NCBI RefSeq assembly: GCF_900107095.1
Contig: NZ_FNOR01000008.1
Location: 49,053 to 113,052, forward strand
Direction of reading: 5' to 3'
Origin: Collimonas sp. OK242
Lineage (GTDB): Bacteria; Pseudomonadota; Gammaproteobacteria; Burkholderiales; Burkholderiaceae_D
Length of the DNA stretch: 64,000 nt
Shown: piece after piece, positions 34,349-47,260 of the stretch
How the letters are laid out: every line of letters begins with the position of its first letter
Numbering within the stretch: position 1 is the first letter of the stretch
Notes under the pieces: generated by a model
What the model was told of the DNA's origin: nothing
The model's database searches: none
What the model saw: the letters and a program-made list of their open reading frames with translations, nothing else
Translations under genes and position numbers: made by a program

Positions 34349-35401
34349 ATGACTTCCACTTCAAACGTTTCCAACGTTCCCCTCTCTTATCGTGATGCCG
34401 GTGTCGATATCGACGCTGGCGACGCCCTGGTCGAGGCAATCAAGCCTTTTGCCAAACGCACCATGCGTGAAGGCGTGATGGGCGGCATCGGCGGTTTCGG
34501 CGCCTTGTTCGAGATCAGCAAGAAATTCAAGGAGCCGGTACTGGTATCAGGCACCGACGGCGTCGGCACCAAGCTGAAGCTGGCATTCCACCTGAAACGC
34601 CACGACACGGTCGGCATCGACCTGGTTGCCATGAGCGTCAACGACATCCTGGTGCAAGGCGCCGAGCCTTTGTTCTTCCTCGATTACTTCGCTTGCGGCA
34701 AACTCGATGTGCCGAGCGCCACCGATGTCATCAAGGGCATCGCCAAAGGCTGCGAGCTGGCAGGTTGCGCGCTGATCGGCGGCGAAACCGCTGAAATGCC
34801 GAGCATGTACCCGGATGGCGAATACGATCTGGCCGGCTTCGCGGTCGGTGCCGTTGAAAAATCCAAACTGATCGACGGCACCAAGATCGTGCCGGGCGAC
34901 GTGGTCCTGGGCCTGGCATCGTCGGGCGCGCATTCCAACGGCTATTCGCTGGTGCGCAAGATCATCGAGGTTGCCAAGCCCGACCTGGATGCCGATTTTC
35001 ACGGCCGCAAGCTGGCCGACGTGCTGATGGAGCCTACCCGCATCTACGTCAAGCCATTGCTGGCGCTGATGGAGTCGATGGAGGTCAAGGGCATGGTGCA
35101 TATTACCGGCGGCGGCCTGGTGGAAAACATTCCACGCGTGCTGCAAGACACGCTGACTGCAGTATTGGACAGCGCCAGCTGGACCATGCCGCCGCTGTTC
35201 ACCTGGCTGCAGCAGCATGGCCAGGTTGCCGACGCGGAAATGCATCGGGTCTTCAACTGCGGCATCGGCATGACCGTCATCGTCGCCAAGGAAAACGCCG
35301 ACGCTGCGATCGCGCAATTGCAAGCTGCCGGGGAAACCGTCTACCGGATCGGCGAGATTCGCGCGCGCGCTGAGGGCGAGGCGCAGACTATCGTGGTCTG
35401 A
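34349..35401 (+). CDS. purM: Phosphoribosylformylglycinamidine cyclo-ligase
   Basis: A 350-residue AIR synthetase, the fifth enzyme step of purine synthesis, which closes the imidazole ring with ATP. Motifs: [55 protein letters not shown] and [18 protein letters not shown]. Length and motifs match the family. It is a single gene with a good rho-independent terminator and 277 bases of upstream sequence in which I find no certain operator. Confidence 0.97.
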   Translation: MTSTSNVSNVPLSYRDAGVDIDAGDALVEAIKPFAKRTMREGVMGGIGGFGALFEISKKFKEPVLVSGTDGVGTKLKLAFHLKRHDTVGIDLVAMSVNDILVQGAEPLFFLDYFACGKLDVPSATDVIKGIAKGCELAGCALIGGETAEMPSMYPDGEYDLAGFAVGAVEKSKLIDGTKIVPGDVVLGLASSGAHSNGYSLVRKIIEVAKPDLDADFHGRKLADVLMEPTRIYVKPLLALMESMEVKGMVHITGGGLVENIPRVLQDTLTAVLDSASWTMPPLFTWLQQHGQVADAEMHRVFNCGIGMTVIVAKENADAAIAQLQAAGETVYRIGEIRARAEGEAQTIVV

Positions 35402-35467
35402 TTGCTGCCTGTATTCCGGTTATCGCGGTCACGCGTGGGCACGATGGCCCCATCCTGCAGCTGAATG

Positions 35468-35502
35468 AAAAAAGACGACCAGTTTACCGGTCGTCTTTTT
35501 TG
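35468..35502 (+). terminator. Rho-independent terminator after purM
   Basis: An A-run, then arms GACGACC/GGTCGTC around a short loop, then six T. It lies 67 bases after the purM stop and is symmetrical enough to work for transcription from either side. Confidence 0.88.
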
Positions 35503-35571
35503 CTTCTTTTTTTATTTAGTGATTGCGATTGCTGAGAAATACAAGCAACACCATCGCGAACACCGAAAATC

Positions 35572-36240
35572 TTAATCTTCGTAGCGCTTCAGGCTTGCCG
35601 CCATGCCCCGGTCCAGATCGGACATGCAGCTGACGGTGACTCCCAGATCGCGCAACAAGCCGTCCCGCACGCCATACACCCAGCTATGAATGGTCAGGGG
35701 CTGCCCGCGTTCCCAGGCATCCTGAACGATCGTGGTGCGGCAAATATTGGCGACCTGCTCCATCGAATTGAGCTCGCACAGGCGATCATGGCGCACGCTT
35801 TCCGGCAATGCTTCCCCGAGGTAGCGCTCATGTTTCTGATGCACGTCCTCGACATAGCGCAGCCAGTTGTCGGCCAGTCCGACGCGGCGCTTGGTCAGCG
35901 CGGCATGAACGCCGGAACAGCCGTAATGGCCAACCACAAAAACATGTTTTACCTTCAGTACATCAACCGCAAACTGCAATACCGACAAACAATTCAGATC
36001 GCTGTGCGCAACCACGTTGGCGATATTGCGGTGCACGAATAACTCACCCGGCAGCAAGCCCAGCAATTCATTTGCCGGCACCCTGCTGTCGGAACACCCA
36101 ATCCAGAAATACTCTGGCGCCTGCTGCGACGCCAGTATTTTAAAAAAATCCGGATCACGGGCGGTGATTGCCGCCGCCCACTCACGGTTTCTCTGGAAAA
36201 GGTCTTCTCGGGTCAGGGATTGCTTGTTGTTTGCTGTCAT
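35572..36240 (-). CDS. can: Beta-class carbonic anhydrase
   Basis: A 222-residue zinc enzyme that interconverts carbon dioxide and bicarbonate for carboxylation reactions. The zinc ligands are visible: C49, H105 and C108, with the catalytic dyad D51/R53 in CSDSR and the motif HYGCSGV. Sequence features such as the HRNIAN motif and length match the E. coli Can type. It stands alone between purM and the chalcone-isomerase-like gene. Confidence 0.95.
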   Translation of the reverse strand: MTANNKQSLTREDLFQRNREWAAAITARDPDFFKILASQQAPEYFWIGCSDSRVPANELLGLLPGELFVHRNIANVVAHSDLNCLSVLQFAVDVLKVKHVFVVGHYGCSGVHAALTKRRVGLADNWLRYVEDVHQKHERYLGEALPESVRHDRLCELNSMEQVANICRTTIVQDAWERGQPLTIHSWVYGVRDGLLRDLGVTVSCMSDLDRGMAASLKRYED

Positions 36241-36385
36241 CGGTTTCTATTCAATAAAGTTCCATCCGCATGTTATTTTTACAATACATGCACGACATCC
36301 TGGACCTCATTTTATAGAAACTTGGCAAATCCCATCGGCTTTTATCCTCTTTTCGGCCGATAGTCGCTATTCCCTTAGGCCTTAC

Positions 36386-36985
36386 CTATCCCGGCTGACC
36401 TAGCAAGGAGAGTTTCAATTTGCTGTCGGCCGGCTTTTCGCCCAACCAGATTTTCAGTAAGGAGTTATAGAAAATCTGATCGGGCAAGGTCTCGGACACA
36501 GGTTTGCCGTTGAAGTGAATCTGCGTGCCGACCCCTGGAATCCAGTCGGTCGTCAACACGTCGCCCTTTTTCAGCTCTGGAATCGAAGCAAACAATTCAC
36601 CAAATTTCAGCAACTGATTGATGATCTTCGATTTGTCGGCTTTATCCACATTGTTTTGGATGCCTGCCATGAAAGCGCGGCTGAAGTCTTCGCTGCTGAC
36701 GTCGCGCAACATGACCAGCTCGAGACGCCGTGCCCCAGGCGCAGCCAGCACGTCCGGCACCGTGGCTTTCTTCTCGGATAAATATAATGCAGCGGTATAG
36801 ACCTTAAAGATGACTTTATAGCGGATTCCGGCGCCGTTGAGCTTCAAGTCCTGATTGCCGACTTTGGCTGTTTCGTCGATCTTGACGCCGGCTACATCCA
36901 GCGCAAATGCGCTCTGCGCCAACACCAGCGCAGAAAATACGCAGGCACAAGCCCCTGCACGTTTCAAACGAGCAACTACTTTCAT
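36386..36985 (-). CDS. Chalcone isomerase-like periplasmic protein
   Basis: A 199-residue protein with a signal peptide (ACACVFSALVLAQSAFA) and a domain of the bacterial chalcone-isomerase-like family (GAGIRYKVIFKVYTAALYLSE, MLRDVSSEDFSRAF). Bacterial members keep the fold but not the plant flavonoid chemistry, and their function is unknown. The ATG at 36985 is chosen because AGGGGGAG lies just before it; an open frame extends further upstream without a ribosome site. Confidence 0.85.
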   Translation of the reverse strand: MKVVARLKRAGACACVFSALVLAQSAFALDVAGVKIDETAKVGNQDLKLNGAGIRYKVIFKVYTAALYLSEKKATVPDVLAAPGARRLELVMLRDVSSEDFSRAFMAGIQNNVDKADKSKIINQLLKFGELFASIPELKKGDVLTTDWIPGVGTQIHFNGKPVSETLPDQIFYNSLLKIWLGEKPADSKLKLSLLGQPG

Positions 36986-37146
36986 GTCTCCCCCTATGGT
37001 TTGAATATGGGTTTGTATTGACCGCAAATAAAAGAACGATCGTTTTATTATTACACTATACAGAATAGAGAGCAGAACAAAATTATGCAATAAAGAATTT
37101 GTTAATCAGCGCCGGACCATCAGTTAAAGCAACACGGGCAAGACGT

Positions 37147-37186
37147 AAAAAAAAAGCCGCCAACCTTGCACGGTTGACGGCTTTTA
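37147..37186 (-). terminator. Rho-independent terminator after dnaJ
   Basis: On the minus strand a hairpin with arms GCCGTCAACC/GGTTGGCGGC is followed by nine T, 23 bases after the dnaJ stop. It closes the grpE-dnaK-dnaJ cluster. Confidence 0.9.
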
Positions 37187-37208
37187 AGAGGGTCCAGAGC
37201 AGACGTGC

Positions 37209-38336
37209 TTACTCGAAAAACTCTTTTACCTTGTCTTTCCAGGATTTGCTCTGCGGGCTGTGTTTGGCGCCGCCCTCGCTGGTCAGTTGCTCGAACTCCT
37301 GCAGCAATTCCTTCTGCCTGTCGCTCAGCTTGACCGGCGTTTCCACCACAACGTGACAGAACAGATCGCCGGCATAACCCGAGCGCACGCCCTTGATGCC
37401 CTTGCTGCGCAGACGGAAGGTCTTGCCGGACTGGGTGCCGTCGGGGATCGTGAAGGACGCTTTACCGTTCAATGTCGGCACTTCGATTTCACCGCCCAAA
37501 GCAGCTTTGGCAAACGAGATCGGCATTTCGCAATGGAGATCGTCGCCTTCGCGCTGGAATACCGCGTGCGGCTTGATGTGGATTTCCACATACAGGTCGC
37601 CGGTCGGCCCGCCGTTCATGCCTGGCTCGCCGTTGCCGGAAGAGCGAATCCGCATGCCGTCGTCGATGCCGGACGGGATTTTCACTTCCAGTGTCTTGTT
37701 GCGCTTGATACGGCCGGCGCCGGCGCAGGATGTACATGGCTCAGGAATGATCTTGCCGTTGCCGTGACATTTCGGACAAGTCTGCTGGATGCTGAAAAAG
37801 CCCTGCTGCATCCTGACCTGGCCGTGACCGCCGCAAGTCGGGCAAGTGATCGGTTCCGTACCGGGCTTGGCGCCGCTGCCGTGGCAGGGTTCGCACTCAT
37901 CCCAGCTAGGCACGCGGATAGTGGTGTCGAAGCCGTGTGCGGCTTGTTCCAGCGTGATTTCGAGGTTGTAGCGCAAATCGGCGCCGCGATACACCTGCGG
38001 ACCGGCGCCACGACCGCCGCGGCCACCGCCGCCGCCGAAGATATCGCCGAAGATGTCGCCAAATGCATCGGCAAAGCCGCCGCCACCGCCACCACCGCCG
38101 CCCATGTTAGGGTCGACGCCCGCATGGCCGTAGCGATCATAGGCGTCGCGCTTTTGCGGATCAGTCAGCATCTCGTAGGCTTCTTTCGCCTCTTTGAATT
38201 TGTCTTCCGCACCTTTGCTATCCGGATTACGGTCCGGATGATGTTTCATTGCGAGCTTGCGATACGCCTTCTTGATTTCATCATCAGTAGCGTTTTTCGC
38301 AACACCCAGTATTTCGTAAAAATCACGCTTCGCCAT
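37209..38336 (-). CDS. dnaJ: Chaperone DnaJ (Hsp40)
   Basis: A 375-residue co-chaperone that delivers clients to DnaK and stimulates its ATPase. The J-domain (residues 1-70) has HHPDRNPDS with the HPD triad. A Gly/Phe-rich linker follows ([18 protein letters not shown]), then four CxxCxGxG zinc motifs ([32 protein letters not shown]) and the C-terminal client-binding domains. ATG at 38336 begins the conserved [12 protein letters not shown]; a longer frame upstream is not credible. It follows dnaK by 134 bases. Confidence 0.98.
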   Translation of the reverse strand: MAKRDFYEILGVAKNATDDEIKKAYRKLAMKHHPDRNPDSKGAEDKFKEAKEAYEMLTDPQKRDAYDRYGHAGVDPNMGGGGGGGGGFADAFGDIFGDIFGGGGGRGGRGAGPQVYRGADLRYNLEITLEQAAHGFDTTIRVPSWDECEPCHGSGAKPGTEPITCPTCGGHGQVRMQQGFFSIQQTCPKCHGNGKIIPEPCTSCAGAGRIKRNKTLEVKIPSGIDDGMRIRSSGNGEPGMNGGPTGDLYVEIHIKPHAVFQREGDDLHCEMPISFAKAALGGEIEVPTLNGKASFTIPDGTQSGKTFRLRSKGIKGVRSGYAGDLFCHVVVETPVKLSDRQKELLQEFEQLTSEGGAKHSPQSKSWKDKVKEFFE

Positions 38337-38470
38337 CTTTTCTGCACCCTGTTGTTTAAGCGAAAACGCCGAACAGTGCTGCAACAGCATCTGCCCGGCG
38401 AATCCTCGCACCGAATTGCCGCCTAGTCAGTTGAGTACACTAGGCGGGCAAACCCGCGCTGACGAAGATC

Positions 38471-40405
<1,935 letters not shown>

Positions 40406-40451
40406 GGTGTATGTCCTTTACTGAATATTTGGTTAATGTTTTGATAGTCTG

Positions 40452-40480
40452 AATATAGGGAGCAAAGCAGCGCTTTCAAG
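40452..40480 (-). promoter_or_regulatory. Sigma-32 heat-shock promoter of dnaK
   Basis: On the minus strand CTTGAAA (40474-40480) is followed after 13 bases by CCCTATATT, close to the sigma-32 consensus CTTGAAA-N13-15-CCCCATNT. It lies 47 bases before the dnaK ATG. Confidence 0.85.
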
Positions 40481-40505
40481 CACTAAAATGCGCACATGGC
40501 TTTTT

Positions 40506-41045
40506 TTATTTTCCTTGGGCCACCACGACCAGTGCGGGCCGCAACAGGCGGTCGGCAATGGTGTATCCCTTTTGCAGCACAGTCACCACGGTATTGGCAT
40601 CTTGCTCTGCCGGCACGGTTGAAATTGCCTGGTGTTTCATCGGATCGAGCTTTTCGCCAACTTGCGGCGAAATTTCCAGCAAACGATTTCTTTCGAAAGC
40701 TGAAGACAGCTGCTTGAGCGTCATTTCCACGCCTTCCTTGATCGACTCAAGCGACGGCGTTTCGATTTTCAGCGCCATTTCAAGGTTGTCCTTGACCGGC
40801 ACCAGCGCTTCGGCAAATCCCTCGATCGCGAATTTATGCGCACGTGCGATATCTTCTTGAGCACGGCGGCGAATGTTTTCCGCCTCGGCCTTGGCACGCA
40901 AGAACGCATCTTGCATTTCCGCGATCTTGGCTTGCGCTTCCGACAACTGGACTTCCAGCGTGGATTCAGGAATTACCGTTGCATCTTCAGCAACAGGATT
41001 TTTCCCCGTTTGCGCCTGTTCGTTCTGATTTTCCATGTCTTCCAT
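40506..41045 (-). CDS. grpE: Nucleotide exchange factor GrpE
   Basis: A 179-residue protein that releases ADP from DnaK. The N-terminal 35 residues are acidic and disordered, followed by a long coiled-coil ([30 protein letters not shown]) shown here only in part and the C-terminal beta domain ([24 protein letters not shown]). GGAGA seven bases before the ATG at 41045 supports this start over the second ATG three codons on. First gene of the grpE-dnaK-dnaJ group. Confidence 0.96.
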   Translation of the reverse strand: MEDMENQNEQAQTGKNPVAEDATVIPESTLEVQLSEAQAKIAEMQDAFLRAKAEAENIRRRAQEDIARAHKFAIEGFAEALVPVKDNLEMALKIETPSLESIKEGVEMTLKQLSSAFERNRLLEISPQVGEKLDPMKHQAISTVPAEQDANTVVTVLQKGYTIADRLLRPALVVVAQGK

Positions 41046-41089
41046 TCAAAAATCTCCAACAATCAATAACTTACTAAGTATAGAAAGCC

Positions 41090-41118
41090 AAATGAGGCTA
41101 TACCCTTATTATTTCAAG
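41090..41118 (-). promoter_or_regulatory. Sigma-32 heat-shock promoter of grpE
   Basis: On the minus strand CTTGAAA (41112-41118), 14 bases, then CCTCATTT (41090-41097), a near-consensus sigma-32 promoter 45 bases before the grpE ATG. Confidence 0.82.
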
Positions 41119-41330
41119 GGTCAATTCACGGGTAAAAACGCGCACCCCGATTTTGTCTTGGGTTTCGGTCCAATTCCGATGAATAAAGGAAAGCAGCAGC
41201 AACGCCTGGCAACAAATTGAAACAAATTTTACCCATCCGGGGTTTGTGCAACGCGGCATTGGAACTATGCTGAAGGTGTGGGCTCAAACAGAAAAATTAA
41301 CCCGTAGCAACGAAAAAAAGGGGGAATATC

Positions 41331-41423
41331 GTGAAACTACCGCTCATTTCCGCATTTCTGGTCGTTTATATTTTGCTTGCCGCCAGCTGGATCAGCTATT
41401 CGCAACTGGTCGCATTGTATTGA
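41331..41423 (+). CDS. 30-residue single-helix membrane peptide
   Basis: A GTG start preceded by GGGGGAA opens a 30-codon frame ending in TGA. The peptide begins MKLPLISAFLVVYILLAA and ends YSQLVALY, giving one membrane helix with a positive N-terminal residue. Codon choice is ordinary and the ribosome site is well spaced. It lies in the otherwise empty 518-base gap between hemH and grpE, pointing away from both neighbours' starts. It resembles no family I recognise; small subunits such as KdpF have a comparable size and layout. Confidence 0.45.
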   Translation: MKLPLISAFLVVYILLAASWISYSQLVALY

Positions 41424-41563
41424 CTTTAGCTGATTGCTTCAGCGCTTGCCAGTTACAAGACAGGCAACAATCTTCCATATGCACCCGACACTGGGCGCCC
41501 ATTATAGTTGCGCCTTGCCGAAGCGGCGCACATACACTCAAAATTTCTGTACAAAACTAAGAC

Positions 41564-42670
41564 CTATTGGCTTGCACCCAGGCGCACGGCTTGCTGCCGT
41601 GATGCTTCCGCCTGTTGTTGCGACGCTTCCCGTTCGCTCTCTGCAAGGTGCGTAGGCCAGCCGATCAAATGCTCCTCTACCAAGCTGGCCATGGCCGAAA
41701 TCCAGGCCGGCGCCTGGTTCAGGCAAGCGATGAAATGAAACTCCTTGCCGCCCGCCCTGAGGAAATCCTGTTTCGCCTCTATCGCGATTTCCTCCAGTGT
41801 TTCCAGGCAATCGCTGGTGAAACCCGGACACATCACGTCGACGCGGCCGATACCTTGTTTTGCCAGCTTCTGCAAAGTCGGCGCGGTGTATGGCTGCAGC
41901 CATTCCGCCTTGCCAAAGCGCGACTGGAAAGTCAGTTGATATTGTTCAGGCCCCAGCCCCAGTTGCTGCGCCAGCAAACGCGCGGTTTTTTGACATTCGC
42001 AATGATAGGGATCGCCCAGCAATAAAGTGCGCTTCGGCACGCCATGAAAACTCATGATCAGCTGGTCCGGCGTGCCATGCATGGCCCAGTAAGCCAGCAC
42101 CGAGGCTTTCAACGCCTGGATATACGCTTCGTGATCGTGATAATGCTTGATGAAACGTAATTCGGGAACATTGCGCACTTGCGCATAATGCGCAAATACC
42201 GCGTCATAAATCGACGCCGTGGTGGTTGCCGAATATTGCGGATAAGCCGGCAAGACCAGGATCCGTTCGCAACCGTCTGCCTTCAACTGGTCCAGCACCT
42301 CAGGTATCGCCGGCGAACCGTAGCGCATGGCATAGGCCACTTGCACCTGATGCCCGCGCTGGCCCAGATAACCGCGCAGCAAGATCGCCTGCTTGCTGGT
42401 GTGGACTTTGAGCGGCGAACCTTCATTGCTCCAGATAGAGGCGTATTTCTGCGCCGACTTGCTGGAACGGAACGGCAGAATCACGCAATGCAAAATCCAC
42501 CACCAGATCGCCCGCGGAATTTCTACTACCCGGGGATCGGACAGGAATTGCTTCAGATAAGTGCGCACCGCCTTGGTGGTCGGCGCCTCGGGCGTGCCCA
42601 GATTGACCAGCAGCACCGCTGTTTTACCTGTCTTGCCATGCGTGAACGGAGGTTCTTTACGAAATGCCAT
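41564..42670 (-). CDS. hemH: Ferrochelatase
   Basis: A 368-residue enzyme that inserts ferrous iron into protoporphyrin IX, the last step of heme synthesis. Motifs: [20 protein letters not shown] near the start, [14 protein letters not shown], the catalytic-His region [17 protein letters not shown] and the second part [20 protein letters not shown]. The last 30 residues are a Glu/Gln-rich tail beyond the family core. It is followed on the same strand, 29 bases upstream, by recN. Confidence 0.96.
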   Translation of the reverse strand: MAFRKEPPFTHGKTGKTAVLLVNLGTPEAPTTKAVRTYLKQFLSDPRVVEIPRAIWWWILHCVILPFRSSKSAQKYASIWSNEGSPLKVHTSKQAILLRGYLGQRGHQVQVAYAMRYGSPAIPEVLDQLKADGCERILVLPAYPQYSATTTASIYDAVFAHYAQVRNVPELRFIKHYHDHEAYIQALKASVLAYWAMHGTPDQLIMSFHGVPKRTLLLGDPYHCECQKTARLLAQQLGLGPEQYQLTFQSRFGKAEWLQPYTAPTLQKLAKQGIGRVDVMCPGFTSDCLETLEEIAIEAKQDFLRAGGKEFHFIACLNQAPAWISAMASLVEEHLIGWPTHLAESEREASQQQAEASRQQAVRLGASQ

Positions 42671-42699
42671 GCGGAGATACCCGAAAAATAAGAGCCGAT

Positions 42700-44370
42700 T
42701 TAGAGTGCCAGCAATTCACGCGCATGCTTGCGCGTAGTGGCGGTGATTTCCAGGCCACCCAGCATGCGGGCGATTTCTTCAATCCGGTTCTTGGCGTCGA
42801 GACCATCAATCGCCGACACCGTCTTGTTGCCCAGGCTTTGTTTGCTGACTTGGAAATGCTGGTTGGCCTGGCTGGCAACCTGCGGCAAATGGGTCACGCA
42901 CAATACCTGGCGGTCCTGGCCCAGGCGCTTCAGCAAACGCCCGACCACTTCCGCCACGCCGCCGCCGATGCCGCTGTCGACTTCATCGAATATCAAGGTC
43001 GGCGTCGCGGTGGCGCTGGAGGTAATCACTGAAATCGCCAGCGCGATCCGCGCCAGTTCGCCGCCGGAAGCCACTTTAGCCAATGGCCGCGGCGCCACGC
43101 CGGCATGGCCGGCAACCAGGAACTCGACTTGCTCGACGCCATAACTGGCCGCTTCGCAGGGATTCAATGCAATCGCAAAACGGCCGCCGCTCATGCTCAA
43201 ATCCTGCATCGCGGCGGTGACGGCCGCGCCCAGCGCCTGGGCCGCCTTGGCGCGCGCTTTCGACATCTTTTGCGCCAAGGCCAGATACGAGGCTTTCAGC
43301 TTTCCTTCTTGCGCCCGCATGGCGTCGAGATCGCTGGCATCCGCCAGTTGGCGCAGTTGCGCCGACAGCGTCTCCAGTTCCTGCGGCAGTTCATCCGGCG
43401 CCAGCCGGAACTTACGTCCGGCCGAATGGATCGCCTCCATCCGGTCTTCAACCTGATGCAGACGCGCCGGATCAAGCTCGACCCGGCTCAAATAATCGTT
43501 CAGCGCATAGACCGCTTCTTGCAGCTGGATACGGGCCGGCTCCAGCGCTTCCAGCACCGGCTTGAGGCTGCTGTCGACATCGACCAGCTTGCCGATTTTC
43601 TGATTCAGCGCCGACAACTGCGACAACATCGGCGGCGTGTCGTTGGCATCGTTTTCGGAAATCACGTTGAGCGCTTCCTGCGCGCCCTCGATCAGGCTGG
43701 CGGCATGCGACAAGCGGCTGTGTTCATTGGTGATTTCATCCCATTCGCCAGGCTTGACCGCCAGCTTTTCCAGCTCGCCGACCTGCCACTCCAGGCGTTC
43801 CCGTTCCAGCAGCACATTCTTGGCATTGGTTTCAAACTCTTCGCGCTGGCGCGCCAGCGAACGCCAGCTTTTGAAGGCGCCGGCCAGCGCCAGCAAATCA
43901 TCCTGCAGTCCGGCTTGTCCATCCAGCAAGAGACGTTGCGCCTCGCTCTTCAACAGCGACTGGTGCGCATGCTGGCCATGAATATCGACCAGCATTTCAC
44001 CCAGTTCGCGCAATTGCGACGCGGTTGCCGCAACGCCGTTGATAAATGCTTTGGAACGGCCGGCATTGTCGATCACACGCCGCATCAGGATCACGCCTTC
44101 CTCGCTGGCGAACTCGTTTTGCTGCAGCCAGCCGTCAACCTCGCCGTCGGCCGTTTCGGCCAGCGTAAACTCCGCCGTCACATCGGCCTTGGCCGCGCCT
44201 TCGCGCACCACGCTGGCGTCGCCGCGGCCGCCCAGCGCCAAAGCCAGGGCGTCGATCAGGATAGACTTGCCGGCGCCGGTTTCGCCGGTGAATACGGTAA
44301 AGCCAGCGGCGAACTCAAGCTCGATGGCATCGACGATGACAAAATCGCGTATGGAAAGTGTGCGCAACAT
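42700..44370 (-). CDS. recN: DNA repair protein RecN
   Basis: A 556-residue SMC-like ATPase for double-strand break repair. It begins [20 protein letters not shown] with Walker A GETGAGKS at residues 29-36. Long coiled-coil arms span about 150-360, and the C-terminal ABC signature and Walker B are seen in [14 protein letters not shown] and [13 protein letters not shown]. The spacing of the two halves is normal for RecN. Expression with nadK upstream and hemH downstream is likely from the tight spacing. Confidence 0.97.
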   Translation of the reverse strand: MLRTLSIRDFVIVDAIELEFAAGFTVFTGETGAGKSILIDALALALGGRGDASVVREGAAKADVTAEFTLAETADGEVDGWLQQNEFASEEGVILMRRVIDNAGRSKAFINGVAATASQLRELGEMLVDIHGQHAHQSLLKSEAQRLLLDGQAGLQDDLLALAGAFKSWRSLARQREEFETNAKNVLLERERLEWQVGELEKLAVKPGEWDEITNEHSRLSHAASLIEGAQEALNVISENDANDTPPMLSQLSALNQKIGKLVDVDSSLKPVLEALEPARIQLQEAVYALNDYLSRVELDPARLHQVEDRMEAIHSAGRKFRLAPDELPQELETLSAQLRQLADASDLDAMRAQEGKLKASYLALAQKMSKARAKAAQALGAAVTAAMQDLSMSGGRFAIALNPCEAASYGVEQVEFLVAGHAGVAPRPLAKVASGGELARIALAISVITSSATATPTLIFDEVDSGIGGGVAEVVGRLLKRLGQDRQVLCVTHLPQVASQANQHFQVSKQSLGNKTVSAIDGLDAKNRIEEIARMLGGLEITATTRKHARELLAL

Positions 44371-44434
44371 GGGAATGTGGGAGTGGCTTAAATATAGATG
44401 TAAAAACGGCGTTAAAAAATGACTAACAAATGAC

Positions 44435-45319
44435 TTACTTCAATTGCCCTTCCGCCGACGGATATTCGTTCCAGTGCAACTTCTGCCGCAAGGTGTCGTA
44501 ATAACTCCAGCCGGCCGGGTGCAAGAAGGTGATGGTGTGTTCGGAACGCCGTATCAGGATGCGGTCGCCATGCTGCAGGCTGGCCAGCGATTGCATGTCG
44601 AAATTGGCGCTCATGTCGCGGCCATTGACAATTTCAATCACGATTTCACTGCTGTCCGGAATCACGATAGGCCGGTTCGACAGCGCATGCGGCGCAATCG
44701 GCACCAGCACGATGCCGCCCAGCGAAGGATGCAGCAAAGGCCCGCCCGCAGACAAGGCATAGGCGGTGGAACCGGTCGGCGTCGCTACGATCAAGCCGTC
44801 GGAACGCTGGTTGTACATGAAGCGGCCATCGACCTCGACCATCAGTTCCGCCATACCGGAAGCAGCGCCACGCGACACCACTACATCGTTGAATGCCAGG
44901 GCGCTGAAGATTTGCTTGCCGCCGCGCATGACCGACCCTTGCAGCAGGCTGCGGCGCTCCGACTCGACATTCCCGTCCAGCATTTCACCTAGCACCGGCA
45001 GCATCCGCTCCAGCGAAATATCGGTAATAAACCCGAGGCGCCCCTGGTTGATGCCGATCAACGGCACATCATACGGCGCCAGCTGGCGGGCAATCCCGAG
45101 CATGGTGCCGTCGCCGCCGACAATAATCGCGGCGTCGGCCTGTTCCCCGATCTGGGCCGGCGTCATGGCGGCAATGCCCGCCATCGCGACATTCTGCGCG
45201 GTCTCGGCTTCGAGCACCACGTGATGACCGCGATCTTGCAGAAAATCGACGATTTCGGTCAGCGATTCGGAAATGCCGGCCGCAAAATATTTGCCGACGA
45301 TAGCAATGGTTTTCGGCAT
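44435..45319 (-). CDS. nadK: NAD kinase
   Basis: A 294-residue enzyme that makes NADP from NAD with ATP or polyphosphate. The GGDGT motif is at residues 68-72, the NE/D-like motif is FNDVVVSRG, and [16 protein letters not shown] closes the active site. The family start [10 protein letters not shown] is used (ATG at 45319); an open frame extends about 90 codons upstream but overlaps the divergent HAD gene and lacks family similarity. No clear ribosome site is seen. Confidence 0.96.
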   Translation of the reverse strand: MPKTIAIVGKYFAAGISESLTEIVDFLQDRGHHVVLEAETAQNVAMAGIAAMTPAQIGEQADAAIIVGGDGTMLGIARQLAPYDVPLIGINQGRLGFITDISLERMLPVLGEMLDGNVESERRSLLQGSVMRGGKQIFSALAFNDVVVSRGAASGMAELMVEVDGRFMYNQRSDGLIVATPTGSTAYALSAGGPLLHPSLGGIVLVPIAPHALSNRPIVIPDSSEIVIEIVNGRDMSANFDMQSLASLQHGDRILIRRSEHTITFLHPAGWSYYDTLRQKLHWNEYPSAEGQLK

Positions 45320-45395
45320 GGAGGTTGACGATCCGGGTTGAGAAGATGATTTTATAGGCCGCATGCTGGCGATTAGACCATAATTTAGGCTAGCA

Positions 45396-46163
45396 ATGAA
45401 GGATACGCACATGGCACTTACGAATAATGCAACGATCTTCCCACCGTCCCGGCCCGGCAAACCGCCTGCCGTCAAGGCCGTGCTGTTCGACCTCGACGAT
45501 ACGCTGTGGCCGATCGCGCCGGTGATTGCACGCGCCGAACAATTGCTGTTTGACTGGATGCGCGAGCATGCCCCCGCGGTTACCCGCCAATTCACGATTG
45601 AGAGCCTGCGTCAGCAACGCCTGGATCTGATGGCGAGCAACCCGGTGTTCAAATTCGACCTTTGGAAGTTGCGCCACGCGGCGCTGAGCGCCAGCTTCAA
45701 CAGCGTCGGCGAAGACGCCGGCAAAGTGGATGCGGCGATGGCGGTATTTTCCGAGGCGCGGCATGAAGTGACGCCGTTCGGCGATGTCGAGCCGGTACTG
45801 GCCCGCCTGCGCCAAAACCGGCGCCTGCTGCTGGGCACGGTCTCGAACGGTTTTGCCGATCTTGAAAAAATCGGCCTGGCCCGGCATTTCCAGACGTCGA
45901 TCGCGGCGCATAGCTTCGGCTGCGCCAAACCCGATCCAAGCATTTTTCATGCGGCCTGCGCAGCCCTGAATGTGGCGCCGGAAGAAACCGTCTATGCAGG
46001 CGACGATCCCCTGCTGGACGTGGTCGGCGCCCAACAAGCCGGCTTGCAGGCGGTCTGGATCAATCGTTTTGAGCGCGTACTGCCTGCCGGCGTCAACGCA
46101 CAAGCCAGTTGCCGCAGCTTGCATGAGCTGGAGGCGTGGCTGGAACAAACTGCAATTGGCTAA
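45396..46163 (+). CDS. HAD family hydrolase
   Basis: A 255-residue haloacid-dehalogenase-type phosphatase. Motif I is [10 protein letters not shown] with D32 and D34. Motif II is [10 protein letters not shown], and motifs III/IV are [12 protein letters not shown] and [19 protein letters not shown] helical cap of about 100 residues follows motif I, as in the YjjG/pyrimidine-nucleotidase-like group. The first 20 residues are a variable extension, so a start at 45411 is also possible. It is divergent from nadK and ends 70 bases before hrcA. Confidence 0.9.
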   Translation: MKDTHMALTNNATIFPPSRPGKPPAVKAVLFDLDDTLWPIAPVIARAEQLLFDWMREHAPAVTRQFTIESLRQQRLDLMASNPVFKFDLWKLRHAALSASFNSVGEDAGKVDAAMAVFSEARHEVTPFGDVEPVLARLRQNRRLLLGTVSNGFADLEKIGLARHFQTSIAAHSFGCAKPDPSIFHAACAALNVAPEETVYAGDDPLLDVVGAQQAGLQAVWINRFERVLPAGVNAQASCRSLHELEAWLEQTAIG

Positions 46164-46233
46164 CAAAAACAGTGTATAAGTGGATTTATAAGCCGCTGGC
46201 ATACAAGCCCCGCGCTCGTTAAAATAGACCCAT

Positions 46234-47256
46234 ATGCAACTAGATAATCGCGCTCAAACCCTGCTCAAAGCCCTGGTCGAACGGTATATCGCCGACGGCC
46301 AGCCGGTTGGCTCGCGCGCCCTGTCCAAGATTTCCGGCCTGGAACTGTCGCCGGCGACGATACGCAACATCATGGCGGACCTGGAAGAAATGGGCTTCGT
46401 CGCCAGTCCCCACACGTCTGCCGGCCGGGTGCCGACACCGCGCGGCTACCGCATGTTCGTCGATACCCTGCTGACGGTTGAACCGATGGACGAAAGCGCG
46501 CTGGAATCCAAGATGCAGGCACGCCTGCAGCCCAATTCGCAACAAAAGATCATTGCCAATGCGGCACAGGTATTGTCATCCCTCTCGCATTTTGCCGGGG
46601 TAGTATTGTCACCGCGGCGCGAATCGGTCTTCCAGCAAATCGAATTCCTGCGGCTCTCGGAAAAGCGCATCCTGCTGGTGATCGTCAGCCCCAGCGGCGA
46701 CGTCCAGAACCGGCTGCTGCTGACCGATGTCGATTACAGCCCGGCCAAGCTGGTGCAAGCCGCCAATTACATCAACCAGCATTACGGCGGCCTCAGCCTG
46801 GACGACGTCCGCATGCGCCTGCAAGGCGAGCTGCGCAAGCTGCGCGACGACATGACCTGGCTGATGCAGGCGGCGGTGGAAGCCGGCAGCGACGCCATGA
46901 CCGACAATAGCGATGAAGTGGTGATTTCGGGCGAGCGCAATCTGCTCAGCGTCACCGATCTCTCGTCCAATATGGATTCCTTGCGCAAGCTGTTCGACAT
47001 GTTTGAACAAAAAACCAACTTGATGCAATTGCTCGACATCTCCGGCAAGGCGACCGGCGTCCAGATTTTCATCGGCGGCGAATCGCAATTGGTGCCGATG
47101 GATGAAATGAGCGTGGTGACCGCGCCGTATGAAGTCAACGGCAAGATCGTCGGCACGCTGGGCGTCATCGGCCCCACCCGGATGGCCTATGAGCGGGTGA
47201 TCCCGATTGTGAATATCACCGCAAAACTGCTGTCGAATGCGTTGAGCCACAGCTGA
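46234..47256 (+). CDS. hrcA: Heat-inducible transcription repressor HrcA
   Basis: A 340-residue repressor that binds CIRCE operators of chaperone genes and is itself kept active by GroEL. The winged-helix N-terminus reads [20 protein letters not shown] and [18 protein letters not shown]; the GAF-like middle and dimerisation parts follow ([20 protein letters not shown]). I see no CIRCE repeat upstream of grpE or dnaK, so its targets (probably groESL) are outside the window. It lies 5 kb from the dnaK cluster. Confidence 0.97.
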   Translation: MQLDNRAQTLLKALVERYIADGQPVGSRALSKISGLELSPATIRNIMADLEEMGFVASPHTSAGRVPTPRGYRMFVDTLLTVEPMDESALESKMQARLQPNSQQKIIANAAQVLSSLSHFAGVVLSPRRESVFQQIEFLRLSEKRILLVIVSPSGDVQNRLLLTDVDYSPAKLVQAANYINQHYGGLSLDDVRMRLQGELRKLRDDMTWLMQAAVEAGSDAMTDNSDEVVISGERNLLSVTDLSSNMDSLRKLFDMFEQKTNLMQLLDISGKATGVQIFIGGESQLVPMDEMSVVTAPYEVNGKIVGTLGVIGPTRMAYERVIPIVNITAKLLSNALSHS

Positions 47257-47260
47257 TAAC

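Noticed and set aside
37260..38426. 388-codon frame antisense to dnaJ
   Set aside because: Ala/Thr-rich mirror of the dnaJ Gly-rich and zinc regions; no supporting features.
45320..45595. Long N-terminal extension of nadK
   Set aside because: It would overlap the divergent HAD gene and has no similarity to NAD kinases.
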